This document shows positions 24,261-33,003 of a stretch of 38,812 bases of DNA, piece by piece (positions within the stretch are counted from its first letter, which is position 1; the number at the start of each line of letters is the position of its first letter). The DNA is from Chloroflexota bacterium (GTDB lineage Bacteria; Chloroflexota; UBA11872; VXOZ01). The translations under genes and the position numbers were made by a program. The stretch is from assembly GCA_022824225.1 (NCBI GenBank), contig JAJEAH010000086.1:1-38812 (forward strand). Reading direction: 5' to 3'. Below the pieces are notes generated by a model. The model saw nothing but the letters and a program-made list of their open reading frames with translations. It was not told the origin of the DNA and ran no database searches.

Positions 24261-26735
24261 ATGTCAACGTTTGTGCACCCACCCCTCGCCCTCATCATGA
24301 TCGACGCCCTGCGGCACGACTACGTGACGCCGCAGAGCGCGCCGTTCCTCTACAGACTGATGCAGGAGGGGCACTCCGGGCCGCTCATTCCTAGCTATGG
24401 CTTCCAGGAACATCCCGGTTTTCTGACCGGTCGCCTGCCCCAGGAAACGTCTATCGGCCACACCATGTATATGCGCGACCCGGCGGCCTCTCCCTTTGCC
24501 CGGATTGACGTCCCCTCACCGTCTGTGCTCGAACGGCACCCGGGACTGGAGCGCGCGCTGCGACCGGTGTGGGACCGCAAGACTTGCGAGATCGAAAACG
24601 CCCGGTGTCACAGCGCTTCGGCCTGTTACGGCAATACGGCGCAGATTCCACCCGCGCTGCTCAAACAGTTTGCTTTTGGCTGGGTGCACGATTCTCAGGA
24701 ACCCCAGGCCTTGGGCGTGACCAGCGTCTACGATTTGCTGCGCGCTGCGGGAAAATCGTGGTTGGCCCTCGGTCACCCCCGTGACGACCAGCGAACGGAG
24801 CCACTGTTGGCCCAGTTCCAGGCGGCCGTCAGTCCGGAGCACACGCTGGTCTACCTCCATTTTGGCGCGCTCGACTGGTTGGGACATGAGCATGGGCCGG
24901 GCAGCCGCCGGGTCCTCGCCGAACTGCGCGGGCTCGACCAGGCGGTAGAGCGCGTGCTCGCCCGCCTGGAAGAATTGCACGGCAATGTTGCCGCTCTGGT
25001 CTTTGGCGACCATGGCATGGTGGCGGTGGAAAGCACGGTGGACGTGCAGGCGGCCCTTGACGGTACCGGCTTGATGGTGCCAGACGACTACGTGTACTTC
25101 TTGGATTCTACCGCCGTGCGGCTGTGGCCCGCCCACCACAGCGCGGCAGCGGCGTTGCGCGGGGCGCTCGATGGCTTAGCAGGGCTGCGCGCCATCGAGC
25201 GTGAGGAAATGGCGGAGCTTGGGATCGCGTATGGCGGCGACTCCCCCTTCCAGGCCGTCATGTACGCCGCGGAGACTGGGGTGCTCGTTTGCCCGAACTT
25301 CTTTCTATCGGAGTCAATTCGTGGGATGCACGGTTATCTGCCAGACGTTACCGACAACTGGAGCCGCTACATTGCGCACAACGTGTCGTGGATGCCGGGC
25401 CGCGCTACACTAACGATGCAGGAGCTCTTTCCCATAATCGTGCGAGCGCTTGGCATGGAGCAAGAGTTGGAACAGGCGGAAACCCTAGCGCAGGATGCGG
25501 CCGGCGGCCCGGCGCCAGAGACCACGGGAAACAACGGCGCCGCCGTGGAGAGCCGCGCGCAAGCTGTTCCCGGTAGATTGCCGCGACCCCGCGCGGCCAT
25601 GCCGGATGCTGAGACCGCGTCCACAATAGCGCCGGGCGCCGCGCCGCTGGTGAGCGTCATCATCCCTACCTACAACCGCGCCCGCCTCTTGCCCCGCCTG
25701 GCCGAGGCCCTGGCGGCGCAGAGTCACGCCGGAAGTGAAGTGGTTTTCGTGGATGATGGGTCGGATGACGACACGCCCGCGGCGCTGGGCGAGATCTGTG
25801 ACCGGCACGACGGCTGGCGCATGTTTCGCCAGGAAAACGCCGGCCCGGCAGCAGCCCGCAATCTTGGCGTGGGCGCCGCTAGCGGGGAATTGTTGGTATT
25901 TCTGGATGATGATTGTGTGCCGCATCCCCGCTTCATCGAAGAACACGTGCTCACCCACGTGACCAGAGGCAAAGGCTATGCGGCAGCCGGGCACACGCCG
26001 TGGCATCCCGATCTGGAGGTGTCGCCCTTCATGGAAATGGCACTGCGGGGCGTGCTCTTTGCCTTCAACCGCATCACCGATCATGACAACCTGTCATTCA
26101 CGTGTTTCTATACCGCGAACTGTTCGGTACGGCGGGATGACTTGGTAGCCATCGGAGGCTTTGACGAGGCATTGCGCTTCTATGAAGACGCCGATCTGGC
26201 CTATCGTCTGCGCGAGCGGGGAATCAGCCTGGTGTACAACGAGCGCGCCGTCGCCTATCACGCCGAGCCGGTTGACCTGGCGCAGTTTCTCACGCGCCAG
26301 CGCGCCGCCGGCACGTCAGCCGTGCAAATGGTGAGGAAATACCCGCACCTGGCGGATGAAATTGGCGTCACAGAGATTGCCAACCCGCAACTGCGCGAGC
26401 AGTACTATGCCACGGAATTGCGCCATGCCTTCATCCAGGGCGTAGAAGATGCTCTGCGTGAATCGAAAGGCGCAGATGCGCCGGAGGCGGTCACACGCGA
26501 CCGGTTTGAGGAATGGATGCACGGTTGGGTGAGCGACCTTGTGGCGCGCCATGCCGAGCTGGAAGGCCGGTTGCACGCCTTGGAAGACACGGTCATGCAG
26601 AAAGACCAGTACATCCGAGAACTGGTGCAGTCCAAAGACGAAACGATCAATGGGCTGGAAGCAACGCTTCAGCGCTACCACAGCATGCCGCCGTTTCGGC
26701 TGTATTTCTGGCTGAAGGAACGCCTGCGCGGCTAG
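24261..26735 (+). CDS. Fusion: alkaline phosphatase/type I phosphodiesterase domain + GT2 glycosyltransferase
   Basis: An 824-aa two-enzyme fusion. Residues 1 to about 400 form an alkaline-phosphatase-superfamily (NPP/type I phosphodiesterase) domain with metal ligands in MIDALRHDY (D15), ALDWLGHEHG (D205, H209), FGDHGM (D250, H251) and GMHGYLPD (H357). The Thr nucleophile usually seen about ten residues before the TG of motif 1 is not evident (SYGFQEHPGFLTG, 45-57). A Gly/Ala-rich linker (about 405-460) leads to a GT-A family 2 glycosyltransferase with VSVIIPTYNR (464-473), VFVDDGSDDD (496-505), the DxD region FLDDDC (547-552) and FYEDADLAYRLRERG. The C-terminal 120 aa are helical, ending in a coiled coil (about 770-805) and FRLYFWLKERL, possibly membrane-associated. 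No signal peptide is seen. It is co-transcribed with the nucleotidyltransferase. A role in making or remodelling a surface glycan or phosphoglycan is likely but unproven. Confidence 0.78.
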   Translation: MSTFVHPPLALIMIDALRHDYVTPQSAPFLYRLMQEGHSGPLIPSYGFQEHPGFLTGRLPQETSIGHTMYMRDPAASPFARIDVPSPSVLERHPGLERALRPVWDRKTCEIENARCHSASACYGNTAQIPPALLKQFAFGWVHDSQEPQALGVTSVYDLLRAAGKSWLALGHPRDDQRTEPLLAQFQAAVSPEHTLVYLHFGALDWLGHEHGPGSRRVLAELRGLDQAVERVLARLEELHGNVAALVFGDHGMVAVESTVDVQAALDGTGLMVPDDYVYFLDSTAVRLWPAHHSAAAALRGALDGLAGLRAIEREEMAELGIAYGGDSPFQAVMYAAETGVLVCPNFFLSESIRGMHGYLPDVTDNWSRYIAHNVSWMPGRATLTMQELFPIIVRALGMEQELEQAETLAQDAAGGPAPETTGNNGAAVESRAQAVPGRLPRPRAAMPDAETASTIAPGAAPLVSVIIPTYNRARLLPRLAEALAAQSHAGSEVVFVDDGSDDDTPAALGEICDRHDGWRMFRQENAGPAAARNLGVGAASGELLVFLDDDCVPHPRFIEEHVLTHVTRGKGYAAAGHTPWHPDLEVSPFMEMALRGVLFAFNRITDHDNLSFTCFYTANCSVRRDDLVAIGGFDEALRFYEDADLAYRLRERGISLVYNERAVAYHAEPVDLAQFLTRQRAAGTSAVQMVRKYPHLADEIGVTEIANPQLREQYYATELRHAFIQGVEDALRESKGADAPEAVTRDRFEEWMHGWVSDLVARHAELEGRLHALEDTVMQKDQYIRELVQSKDETINGLEATLQRYHSMPPFRLYFWLKERLRG

Positions 26736-27075
26736 AGGCACTTTGCAGGGAGCAGAGCGCGGCGTTCACCGGAGACACCGGGCCGAAGCGGCAGGCGCTT
26801 GTTCAGACTTAGGGAAACTGTAGTCCTGAACATCCCGATCGCGATGAGTTCAGATTGCATGGAGCAACACGTGGCGGTACGTGGCGTTCACGGCCAATTG
26901 GCCGGCTGGGCTTGGCGGAGAAATGGGCGCCACCGGGGTGTGGGGACGCGCCGGCCGGGGCATTCTGCGTGTAGTCATGCGCCAGTGGTCCCGCAATGTG
27001 GGAAAAGACCGGAAGTTTGGCGACCACTGCGGGACGCTGTCTGAATGGGCTCCCCGGCCCCCGCCCGCCAACGCC
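26736..27075. other. Intergenic between convergent genes, with a 14-bp palindrome
   Basis: 340 bp with no supported gene. CGGCCAATTGGCCG at 26891-26904 is a perfect palindrome. AGTGGTC and GACCACT form a looser inverted repeat further right (about 26990-27030). Either could contribute to transcript ends of the two converging genes; nothing else stands out. Confidence 0.35.
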
Positions 27076-28125
27076 TCACTCCTGTACCGGAAACGTGATC
27101 GGCGCGCCGCCCTGGGCAGCGGACTGCACAGTCGCGATGAGGATTTCCACCACGCGGCGTCCGTCGTGGGGCCCCGAAATCTGCGGCAGTGTGCCGCGTC
27201 CCTCCATGAGCGCTATGAGTTCCTCGATAGCTGCCGCGCTGCCGGAGACTGTGGTGGCGTGTGGCGCCAACTGCTGCATGCCGTCGTCGGTCTCCATGTC
27301 GGCGCGATCGTTGCCCAGGCGGATGCGGCCGTTCTCGCCCATGATCTCTAATTCGAAGCGGGGAAACACATTCTGTGACCCGCTGTAGAAGGCCCGGACG
27401 CCGCTATCGAAGAGGAAGTACGCGCAGACGCCGGGGTCTGTCTTCGGGTCGTGGCCGCCGTCACCGGCGTAGCGGGGGCCGTAGTCAGTGAAGTCGGCGT
27501 CATAGTGCGCGGTCAGCCACGCCGGTTCGCCGTCGGCAAAGAAGCACATGGCGTCCACCAGGTGCGTACCGTTGCGGAAGAGCATGGCCCGGGCGCCGCC
27601 GAGCTTGCCGATGATGGTGCGCACCGCGCCGATGGCGCCGTTGCGCACCGCCTCTCTGGCTTCATACCAGGTAGGTTGCCACCGCCGGCTGTGGTCAACG
27701 GAAAGGTAGAAACTGTGTTTCTCGACTGCCGCAATCATCCGGTCGGCGTCGGCGAGTGTAGTGGCAAGGGGCTTTTCACAGAAGATGGCGCGGGCGCCGG
27801 CTTGTGCCGCGGCTACTACGATGTCGGCGTGGCGGTGGTCGGAGGTCACGACGCTCACCAAGTCGAGGTTCTCTTGCGCCAGCATTTCGCGGTAGTCCTG
27901 ATACTGGGTGATGCCCGGCCACCGGTGCTGCCAGGCAGCCACGAAGCTCTGGGTGCGCTCCGGCACCAGGTCGCACACCGCTACCACTTCCGTCGCCGGC
28001 GTCACGTTGTAGCCCGCGGCATGGGAGTGCGGCGCGGCCGCGCCCAAGATAGGATGGGATGCGGCCTGGGCGGGGGCGCTGGCGATGCCGGTGCATCCGA
28101 CGATTCCAACCCGATACGGTGCCAT
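27076..28125 (-). CDS. Gfo/Idh/MocA family oxidoreductase
   Basis: A 349-aa NAD(P)-dependent dehydrogenase of the glucose-fructose oxidoreductase/inositol dehydrogenase family. The N-terminal Rossmann motif is VGIVGCTGIAS, the catalytic lysine motif is FCEKPLATTLADAD (about 115-128), and the C-terminal substrate domain has RNGTHLVDAMCFFADGEP. The Gly-rich first loop is slightly unusual (GCTGIA where GxGxxG is common). Oxidation of a sugar, inositol or aminosugar is the usual reaction; the substrate is not deducible. AGGAG lies 7 nt before the ATG. It is divergent from the tRNA-Ala gene, with no operon partner. Confidence 0.82.
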   Translation of the reverse strand: MAPYRVGIVGCTGIASAPAQAASHPILGAAAPHSHAAGYNVTPATEVVAVCDLVPERTQSFVAAWQHRWPGITQYQDYREMLAQENLDLVSVVTSDHRHADIVVAAAQAGARAIFCEKPLATTLADADRMIAAVEKHSFYLSVDHSRRWQPTWYEAREAVRNGAIGAVRTIIGKLGGARAMLFRNGTHLVDAMCFFADGEPAWLTAHYDADFTDYGPRYAGDGGHDPKTDPGVCAYFLFDSGVRAFYSGSQNVFPRFELEIMGENGRIRLGNDRADMETDDGMQQLAPHATTVSGSAAAIEELIALMEGRGTLPQISGPHDGRRVVEILIATVQSAAQGGAPITFPVQE

Positions 28126-28170
28126 CTCAAGACTCCTTTGGCGCTCAGACTGCCGGCTGCTGCGGCCATG

Positions 28171-28200
28171 TTTACGCGTGTCCCAATGGAATGCTACAAT
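28171..28200 (+). promoter_or_regulatory. Promoter of tRNA-Ala
   Basis: TTTACG (28171-28176) and an extended -10 TGC-TACAAT (28195-28200), separated by 18 nt. The expected start near 28207 would leave a 7-nt 5' leader on the tRNA. Confidence 0.55.
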
Positions 28201-28213
28201 TATAGTCGAATGC

Positions 28214-28289
28214 GGGCCCGTAGCTCAGTTGGGAGAGCGCGTGAATGGCATTCACGAGGTCGTCGGTTCGACCCCGATCGGGTCCACCA
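28214..28289 (+). tRNA. tRNA-Ala (anticodon GGC)
   Basis: A complete 76-nt cloverleaf. The acceptor GGGCCCG pairs with CGGGTCC, including the G3-U70 wobble that is the alanine identity element. The D arm is GCTC...GAGC. The anticodon stem CGTGA/TCACG encloses loop ATGGCAT, giving anticodon GGC. The T arm is GTCGG-TTCGACC-CCGAT. The CCA end is encoded. It reads GCC/GCU alanine codons. A weak GAACCT/AGGTTC hairpin at 28306-28325 follows and could end the transcript. Confidence 0.95.
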
Positions 28290-28428
28290 ATCTAAGTGTC
28301 GTCGAGAACCTTCGCCTGGAGGTTCCGTCCTGTGGAATGCACGGGTTCCCCCGTTTCCTCTCCGTCAGGTTAGAACCCTGCCACCGCTTCTCTCAGAACT
28401 ACCAACGGATACTCCCGCATAATCCGTC

Positions 28429-28448
28429 ATTCCGGCGCAGGCCGGAAT
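28429..28448. repeat. REP-like palindrome, copy 1
   Basis: ATTCCGGCGCAGGCCGGAAT: perfect 8-bp arms around GCAG. The identity with the copy at 28534 continues for a few bases on both sides (CATTCC... ...AATCCAG), so the repeat unit is a little longer than the palindrome. Confidence 0.85.
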
Positions 28449-28533
28449 CCAGAGATACACTCCCTGCCCGCAATCGCCCAACAGCGGTTCTTCACCGCTA
28501 CTCTTGCCTAGCCCGCCAATTGCTGAACCCGCC

Positions 28534-28553
28534 ATTCCGGCGCAGGCCGGAAT
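28534..28553. repeat. REP-like palindrome, copy 2
   Basis: Identical 20-bp palindrome to the one at 28429, in the same orientation 105 bp away, again followed by CCAG. Dispersed palindromes of this type are common in intergenic DNA of many bacteria. Confidence 0.85.
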
Positions 28554-28864
28554 CCAGGGGTACTCTCGCTGACCTCATTTGCTTAACGTCGCTTCTTCAC
28601 TCCTATCCTGCCTACACCATCAATAGGATGGAGTGGCGCAATGGAACCTTGCGGGCGTAAAGATCTCCGGTAATTCCCTTGCGCATTGTCGTATCGGTTG
28701 CCCTTCATACCCAGCTTGAGTAGAGTACCGTCAAGCTACAATGAGAGGTGCTGAATACGAAGCGTTCAATGGCTGCGCGCTTGCACTGGCGAATCCCAGC
28801 GAACGGAGCTTCCCGCGTGGCAACTGCGCGGATTCTCCGTGTAGAACTAAGGAGTCAACGGGGA

Positions 28865-29233
28865 ATGAAATCATCGCTTACGGAGTTGATCGCCCGCGCG
28901 CCTTGGCGGGAGGCGGTTACCTATCGAGAGACGTGGCCCCACGAGTACGTGCTGTCCGAGAAAGACAGTCAGCAGGAGTTGCTGGCGGCGGTCAGCGCGC
29001 GCTTCCGCGCCGGCGAGGGCGTGGCGTGCCGCTTCTTTCGCATGCACAACACCTACCTGTTCATCGGCGACCACAAATACTGGCTGATGACCCATTGGGA
29101 CGACTTGAAACCGGGCGTGAACTACGTGCTCAACCGCGCCCGCCTCTACCGCGACCGCCGGGATTTTGTGATCCAAGACGGTGACACGGGCAAGCGAGAG
29201 GACTATCCAGCGAACCCGGCCCAGCAAAGGTAG
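28865..29233 (+). CDS. Conserved small hypothetical protein
   Basis: A 122-aa soluble protein with no signal peptide or membrane segment. It is rich in aromatic residues (YRETWPHEYVLSEKD, CRFFRMHNTYLFIGDHKYW, THWDDLKPGVNYVLNRARL), suggesting a compact alpha/beta fold. I recall similar small proteins of unknown function in environmental genomes, sometimes beside nuclease genes, but cannot name the family. AAGGAG lies about 10 nt before the ATG at 28865; a GTG start at 28748 would add 39 non-conserved-looking residues. It lies 21 nt upstream of the nuclease-like gene, so co-transcription is likely. Confidence 0.65.
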   Translation: MKSSLTELIARAPWREAVTYRETWPHEYVLSEKDSQQELLAAVSARFRAGEGVACRFFRMHNTYLFIGDHKYWLMTHWDDLKPGVNYVLNRARLYRDRRDFVIQDGDTGKREDYPANPAQQR

Positions 29234-29254
29234 TTCGGCCCTTGGAGGTCTCTG

Positions 29255-31174
29255 ATGTCTGACGACAACACACCTATGGCTCATTTGGTTCCAAGGCTCA
29301 CTAGCCAGGTCGAAAGTGCCGCCACCGACGCGCTCGGCTACATCCTGAACAGATCACCGTCATCCATGCAGGCGCTGAATGACCTGCTCCAGGAAGGCGG
29401 CTTTGATATTGAGCCGATTGCCAAAGTGGAGACCCAAATAACGTACGAAGATGGCTCCCGGCCCGACATGGCAGGCTATGACAAGAACAACGTGAAACGC
29501 TTGCTTGTCGAGGCGAAGTTCTGGGCCGCTCTCTTGGAAGGCCAAGCCAGTGGGTACGTCCGACAGTTCGACCATCCGGGTCCGGCAGTGCTCTTGTTTA
29601 TTTGTCCCGAGATCAGAATCCCGACGTTATGGGTTGAGGTGGAAAGGCAGTTCGAAAGTCAATCGGTCTCATTAGCCTCGATCAATTCTGCTCAAGGAAC
29701 TCTTAGGGCCAAAGTGACTGGCACAGAGCGGCACGTGATGCTGGTTAGCTGGGTCCGCTTGCTCGATAGGATGGATGCAATGGTTGGCGATGATGGCGTC
29801 AAGTCAGACATTAGACAACTGCGAGGGCTCGCCCACGTACAAGATGCACAGGCGTTCTTGCCGATTCACTCTGAAGAGATGAGCCCGGGTCTCGGACGTC
29901 GAGTAGCTTGGTACAACCAAATTGTCGACGATGTGGTCTATTCCAAAGGCGTTCCACAGGGATGGATGAACACCAAGGGCCTAAAAGCTGTGTCACTAAA
30001 GTATGGATATGGGCGGTATTTTCGCTTCTCCGATGCGGAAGGGTGGACATTTTGGTTTGGGGTCAACCATGATCGGTGGGCTGATAAAGGCGATACTCCA
30101 CTATGGCTGCGTTCATACAAGGGCCAGGAGGATAAGGGCTGGATGCCAATTCACCCCAAATTAGGCGTGGAGTATTCTGAAGTTCTGGATGATGTAGTGT
30201 CCCAGCTAAAAGAGAGGATAGCTGAGATTGTTGCCGCCAAAATGCATGCAAATAATCCTGACGAACTCCAACAGCCTGACGCGCTTGATGACATTGACCT
30301 TCCAGAGCCAATACCGGAGCAACGTGAAGCCTTTCGCCAGCGCATGTCAGACCCATCTGTGTTCATGACAGAACTATATCAATCCGATGGCAGTCTGGTA
30401 GTCGGCGAAGGATATATAGTCTTTACGCCAGAACGCCGGCGCAGACTCAATGCCCAAAACATCGCATCCAGTATCGTGCTCTACCAAAACGACAATAAGC
30501 TCTCCATTGCGCTGGGATTGGCGCCAAAACCTGAAGATGAGAGCGACGAAGAGCGTGAAGAACGCCTTGTGGAAACGCAATTGCTGGCAATGGGGTTAGC
30601 AGGGCAGGGCGAGTTCGATGTAGCTATCGAACTCGGTTATTTGCCGAAACCCAAGGTGGAACCGGAGCCGCGCAAGGTTGATACGGACGGCAACCTGGTG
30701 CAGGCAGCAATTGCCATCGAGTTTGCGGCGGAGAAAAGAGCAACGCCCAGGAAAGCAGGGCCCATAGATAACTCTAATGACGACACATGGCCTCCGCCAG
30801 AGGCAGAGCTCAAGGCTAGGCGCGAAAAAGAGAATGAAGAGTTCGAGGCTGCGCGACACGCATTCTGGAAGCTTGTGCCCGACGCGCGGACAAAGGCAGA
30901 GGTGAGAGCCACGGGCCGTGACGTGTACGCCGCACGAACAAAGGAAGAGTTGGAAGCTGCACGTACTTTGTTCTGGGAACTTGAGAATGCTGAAGATGGT
31001 GCGCCAGTATGGGAACGCACTGGATGGGAACGAACAGGAATAATGATGATTGCCGCGTGGGCCGAGGCGTACCCCTACCCAATGTCAAAGGAGATGATAG
31101 AAGCCAGGCGCGACGGAAGGACAGATTTCGAGATGGAATGTGCACGCTGGCGTCTCTCTTCACCCCTCTCCTAG
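29255..31174 (+). CDS. PD-(D/E)XK nuclease-like protein, large
   Basis: A 639-aa protein. The N terminus fits a PD-(D/E)XK nuclease core: E20 in SQVESAATDAL, D71 in GSRPDMAGY, and E86-A-K88 in LLVEAKFWA. The middle (about 200-420) has no recognisable motif. The C-terminal part is charged and helical with internal repetition (EEFEAARHAFWKLV and EELEAARTLFWELE, about 525-575). GGAGG lies 6 nt before the ATG. The sequence is visibly lower in GC than housekeeping neighbours (line 30361: 26 of 60 by my count), consistent with an acquired gene. A restriction or other DNA-targeting defence role is inferred only from the nuclease motif and context. The reading frame may be truncated by a frameshift near its end; see the tail at 31175. 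Confidence 0.65.
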   Translation: MSDDNTPMAHLVPRLTSQVESAATDALGYILNRSPSSMQALNDLLQEGGFDIEPIAKVETQITYEDGSRPDMAGYDKNNVKRLLVEAKFWAALLEGQASGYVRQFDHPGPAVLLFICPEIRIPTLWVEVERQFESQSVSLASINSAQGTLRAKVTGTERHVMLVSWVRLLDRMDAMVGDDGVKSDIRQLRGLAHVQDAQAFLPIHSEEMSPGLGRRVAWYNQIVDDVVYSKGVPQGWMNTKGLKAVSLKYGYGRYFRFSDAEGWTFWFGVNHDRWADKGDTPLWLRSYKGQEDKGWMPIHPKLGVEYSEVLDDVVSQLKERIAEIVAAKMHANNPDELQQPDALDDIDLPEPIPEQREAFRQRMSDPSVFMTELYQSDGSLVVGEGYIVFTPERRRRLNAQNIASSIVLYQNDNKLSIALGLAPKPEDESDEEREERLVETQLLAMGLAGQGEFDVAIELGYLPKPKVEPEPRKVDTDGNLVQAAIAIEFAAEKRATPRKAGPIDNSNDDTWPPPEAELKARREKENEEFEAARHAFWKLVPDARTKAEVRATGRDVYAARTKEELEAARTLFWELENAEDGAPVWERTGWERTGIMMIAAWAEAYPYPMSKEMIEARRDGRTDFEMECARWRLSSPLS

Positions 31175-31233
31175 GCGAAGTGCACGATGCTGACGGCAAC
31201 CTCGTGCAGAAAGAAGTCACCATCAAGTTCTAG
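31175..31233 (+). pseudogene. Out-of-frame tail resembling a segment of the upstream nuclease
   Basis: Just past the nuclease stop, in a different frame, the sequence reads GEVHDADGNLVQKEVTIKF and then stops. This mirrors RKVDTDGNLVQAAIAIEF inside the upstream protein (about residues 475-492). It is either a module duplicated and then cut off by a frameshift, or debris of a related gene. Short length keeps confidence low. Confidence 0.35.
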
Positions 31234-31287
31234 TCCCCAGGCAGGATCCGCATGATGACGTCTTGATCCAAGCTAAGGGAGATTTCG

Positions 31288-31428
31288 ATGCCCGACACCG
31301 ATTCTCTGCTCGCGGGGGATGGAACGCGTTCGGACTTGGTGTGTTTCGACGAAACCTTCGTAGAACTAGTGCTCAACGAGGTAAACCAGGGCCGCGTCGC
31401 TGGGTTGGATTCGTCCGGTGGATGGTAA
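31288..31428 (+). CDS. Small ORF, 46 aa, possibly a truncated gene
   Basis: ATG at 31288 with AGGGAGA 6-8 nt upstream, TAA at 31426. The product (MPDTDSLLAGDGTRSDL... ending GLDSSGGW) is acidic, soluble and not recognised. It sits between the two convergent nuclease-like genes and could be the surviving N terminus of a lost gene. The good SD is the main reason to list it. Confidence 0.35.
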   Translation: MPDTDSLLAGDGTRSDLVCFDETFVELVLNEVNQGRVAGLDSSGGW

Positions 31429-31440
31429 AGTCACCAACAA

Positions 31441-32874
31441 CTAGCTTTGCTCTTCAGCTTCGTATTCGCGTAGACAGTTGACAATAATCTCGTTCATTGC
31501 GGGGAATTCATTTGCGGCGAACCGCGCTACCCATGCCTCTACCTTGGCACGAGTGCTGCCGTCATCCCAACCAACCCCGTAATCGGCCTCATCCAGAATA
31601 GAGTCGGCTTCGTCGTGCAAAACTGCCCAACTCTTGGGCGGCGTGGTGCTTTTCGGTCTGAAAAGGCGGGGATGTTGTCGCACCGCTTCGAACAGCCATT
31701 GTCTCAGGCGATCGTTAGATTCGTTCTCAGGAGAGAGTGCGAGATCAAGCCTAGGACGCCTGGGCTCGAACCTAAACTGGGAAAGCAACAAGGCCTTGGA
31801 CGGGAGCCAGCCGCTTCCTGTCTGAGTTGCCTCATACCGGTCCCAATCGGTTGACCGGAAGCGAACGTAATTTGGGCTCTCTATGTCCAATTTCCACTCG
31901 CTGTGTTGTGAGACAGCTTCCTTGAGCCACTGCTTAGACTCAGCCACCCAGTCTGGCTTATGGGCGATAATTTGGTCTATCGCCTCCCAGTGCTCCAGAT
32001 AGATTTTCCGGGCCAGTTGTGGGACGCTGGTTTCTGGCATGATATTTCTCCTCAGCGCGGTTGCGTATTGGCGCAAGAATACACGGATGTCCTCGTTCGT
32101 TGAATTGCCGGTATTTTCAAGTATCTGCTGAACGATATCGAAAACCGCGGAGTAGGTGAGAGGTGTCCAGTGCCCCTTCTCTTCCTCTCTGAAAGCAAGG
32201 TCGCCCCGCGGTGTCAAGAACACGTGGTATCTGGTGAACGCCGAGTAGTCGTTCTCCAACGCTAACCGGTAACGGGTCAGTTGCTCACTGTGTTCATTGG
32301 AAAACACTTTGTTCTCGATGGCACATAAGACCTGATGTGCTTCGTTGACGATCAGAATGTCCAAGTATCCCTGTTGCCCATCCACCACGTTTTCCCATTC
32401 CCGGATCACTTCTGTCTCCGACCAATCAGAAGAGTACCCGGCCAGCCTCACCCCGGCACGGTAAAGGAAGTCCTTTAGGAACTGGTCGCCGTGGCCGTGG
32501 TTTTGCATTGGGTCCAGTAGCCAAGCTAGCACGCCAGAGTGGAAGTCCTCCGATCCCCAGAGGTCACGGCCTCTGCCAAACCTCAATTGACCAATAAAGT
32601 CGAGCGCATCAAACTCCCTACGTTGCTTTGTGACAAGTATCTCAAGTCTCTCTAGATCCTCATGGGCCTCGAAGTTGTTGAGGCTTGTCAGTAGCGGCGC
32701 CTGATCCGTCGCAAGTACCTTCTCCAGATGTTCCAAGTCAGAGATGACGTTGTGAAGGGCGACAATTCGAGCGCCACTGGTGTTCTCAATGAGCCTATCA
32801 AGACGCTCAAGGGCGGGGATTGCGGTTTCCAGCAATGGCTCCTGCCCTGCTGGCTTCTCATTGTCCATTGACAT
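31441..32874 (-). CDS. PD-(D/E)XK nuclease superfamily protein (PDDEXK_4-like)
   Basis: A 477-aa protein with the PDDEXK_4 layout. SEDFHSGVLAWLLDP (108-122) is followed by HGHGDQFLKDFL, then the catalytic strand pair D172 (GYLDILIV) and E187-x-K189 (CAIENKVFSNEHSEQLTRY, with Q198). The C-terminal half has no motif I recognise. The start at 32874 (GGAGG 4 nt upstream) is favoured over the ATG at 32895, which precedes that SD; 32868 is also possible. It is convergent with the other PD-(D/E)XK gene and similarly less GC-rich. The family is common in orphan and defence-associated genes; the target is unknown. Confidence 0.75.
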   Translation of the reverse strand: MSMDNEKPAGQEPLLETAIPALERLDRLIENTSGARIVALHNVISDLEHLEKVLATDQAPLLTSLNNFEAHEDLERLEILVTKQRREFDALDFIGQLRFGRGRDLWGSEDFHSGVLAWLLDPMQNHGHGDQFLKDFLYRAGVRLAGYSSDWSETEVIREWENVVDGQQGYLDILIVNEAHQVLCAIENKVFSNEHSEQLTRYRLALENDYSAFTRYHVFLTPRGDLAFREEEKGHWTPLTYSAVFDIVQQILENTGNSTNEDIRVFLRQYATALRRNIMPETSVPQLARKIYLEHWEAIDQIIAHKPDWVAESKQWLKEAVSQHSEWKLDIESPNYVRFRSTDWDRYEATQTGSGWLPSKALLLSQFRFEPRRPRLDLALSPENESNDRLRQWLFEAVRQHPRLFRPKSTTPPKSWAVLHDEADSILDEADYGVGWDDGSTRAKVEAWVARFAANEFPAMNEIIVNCLREYEAEEQS

Positions 32875-33003
32875 AATCCCTCCGCAGTGAACCAATGTGA
32901 GACTCTGCTGTCAAAGCCTATTGAAGAATACCTGCGTGGTAGGATGGGAGGTATCCGCCAAACCAACCTACCAGGCAGGAGGGTACCATAGTCGCACAGT
33001 GCC

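Larger units (their letters stand above)
28290..28864. other. Non-coding stretch after tRNA-Ala containing REP-like repeats
   Basis: 575 bp with no supported gene. It holds a weak tRNA terminator hairpin (28306-28325), two REP-like palindromes listed separately, and a possible -10 TACAAT at 28737-28742 for the next gene (a TTGAGT 15 nt upstream is too close for a good -35). Confidence 0.5.

Noticed and set aside
28214-28289. tRNA-Ala as an integration site for an island
   Set aside because: I found no repeat of the tRNA 3' end downstream and no integrase gene, so att-mediated insertion is unsupported.
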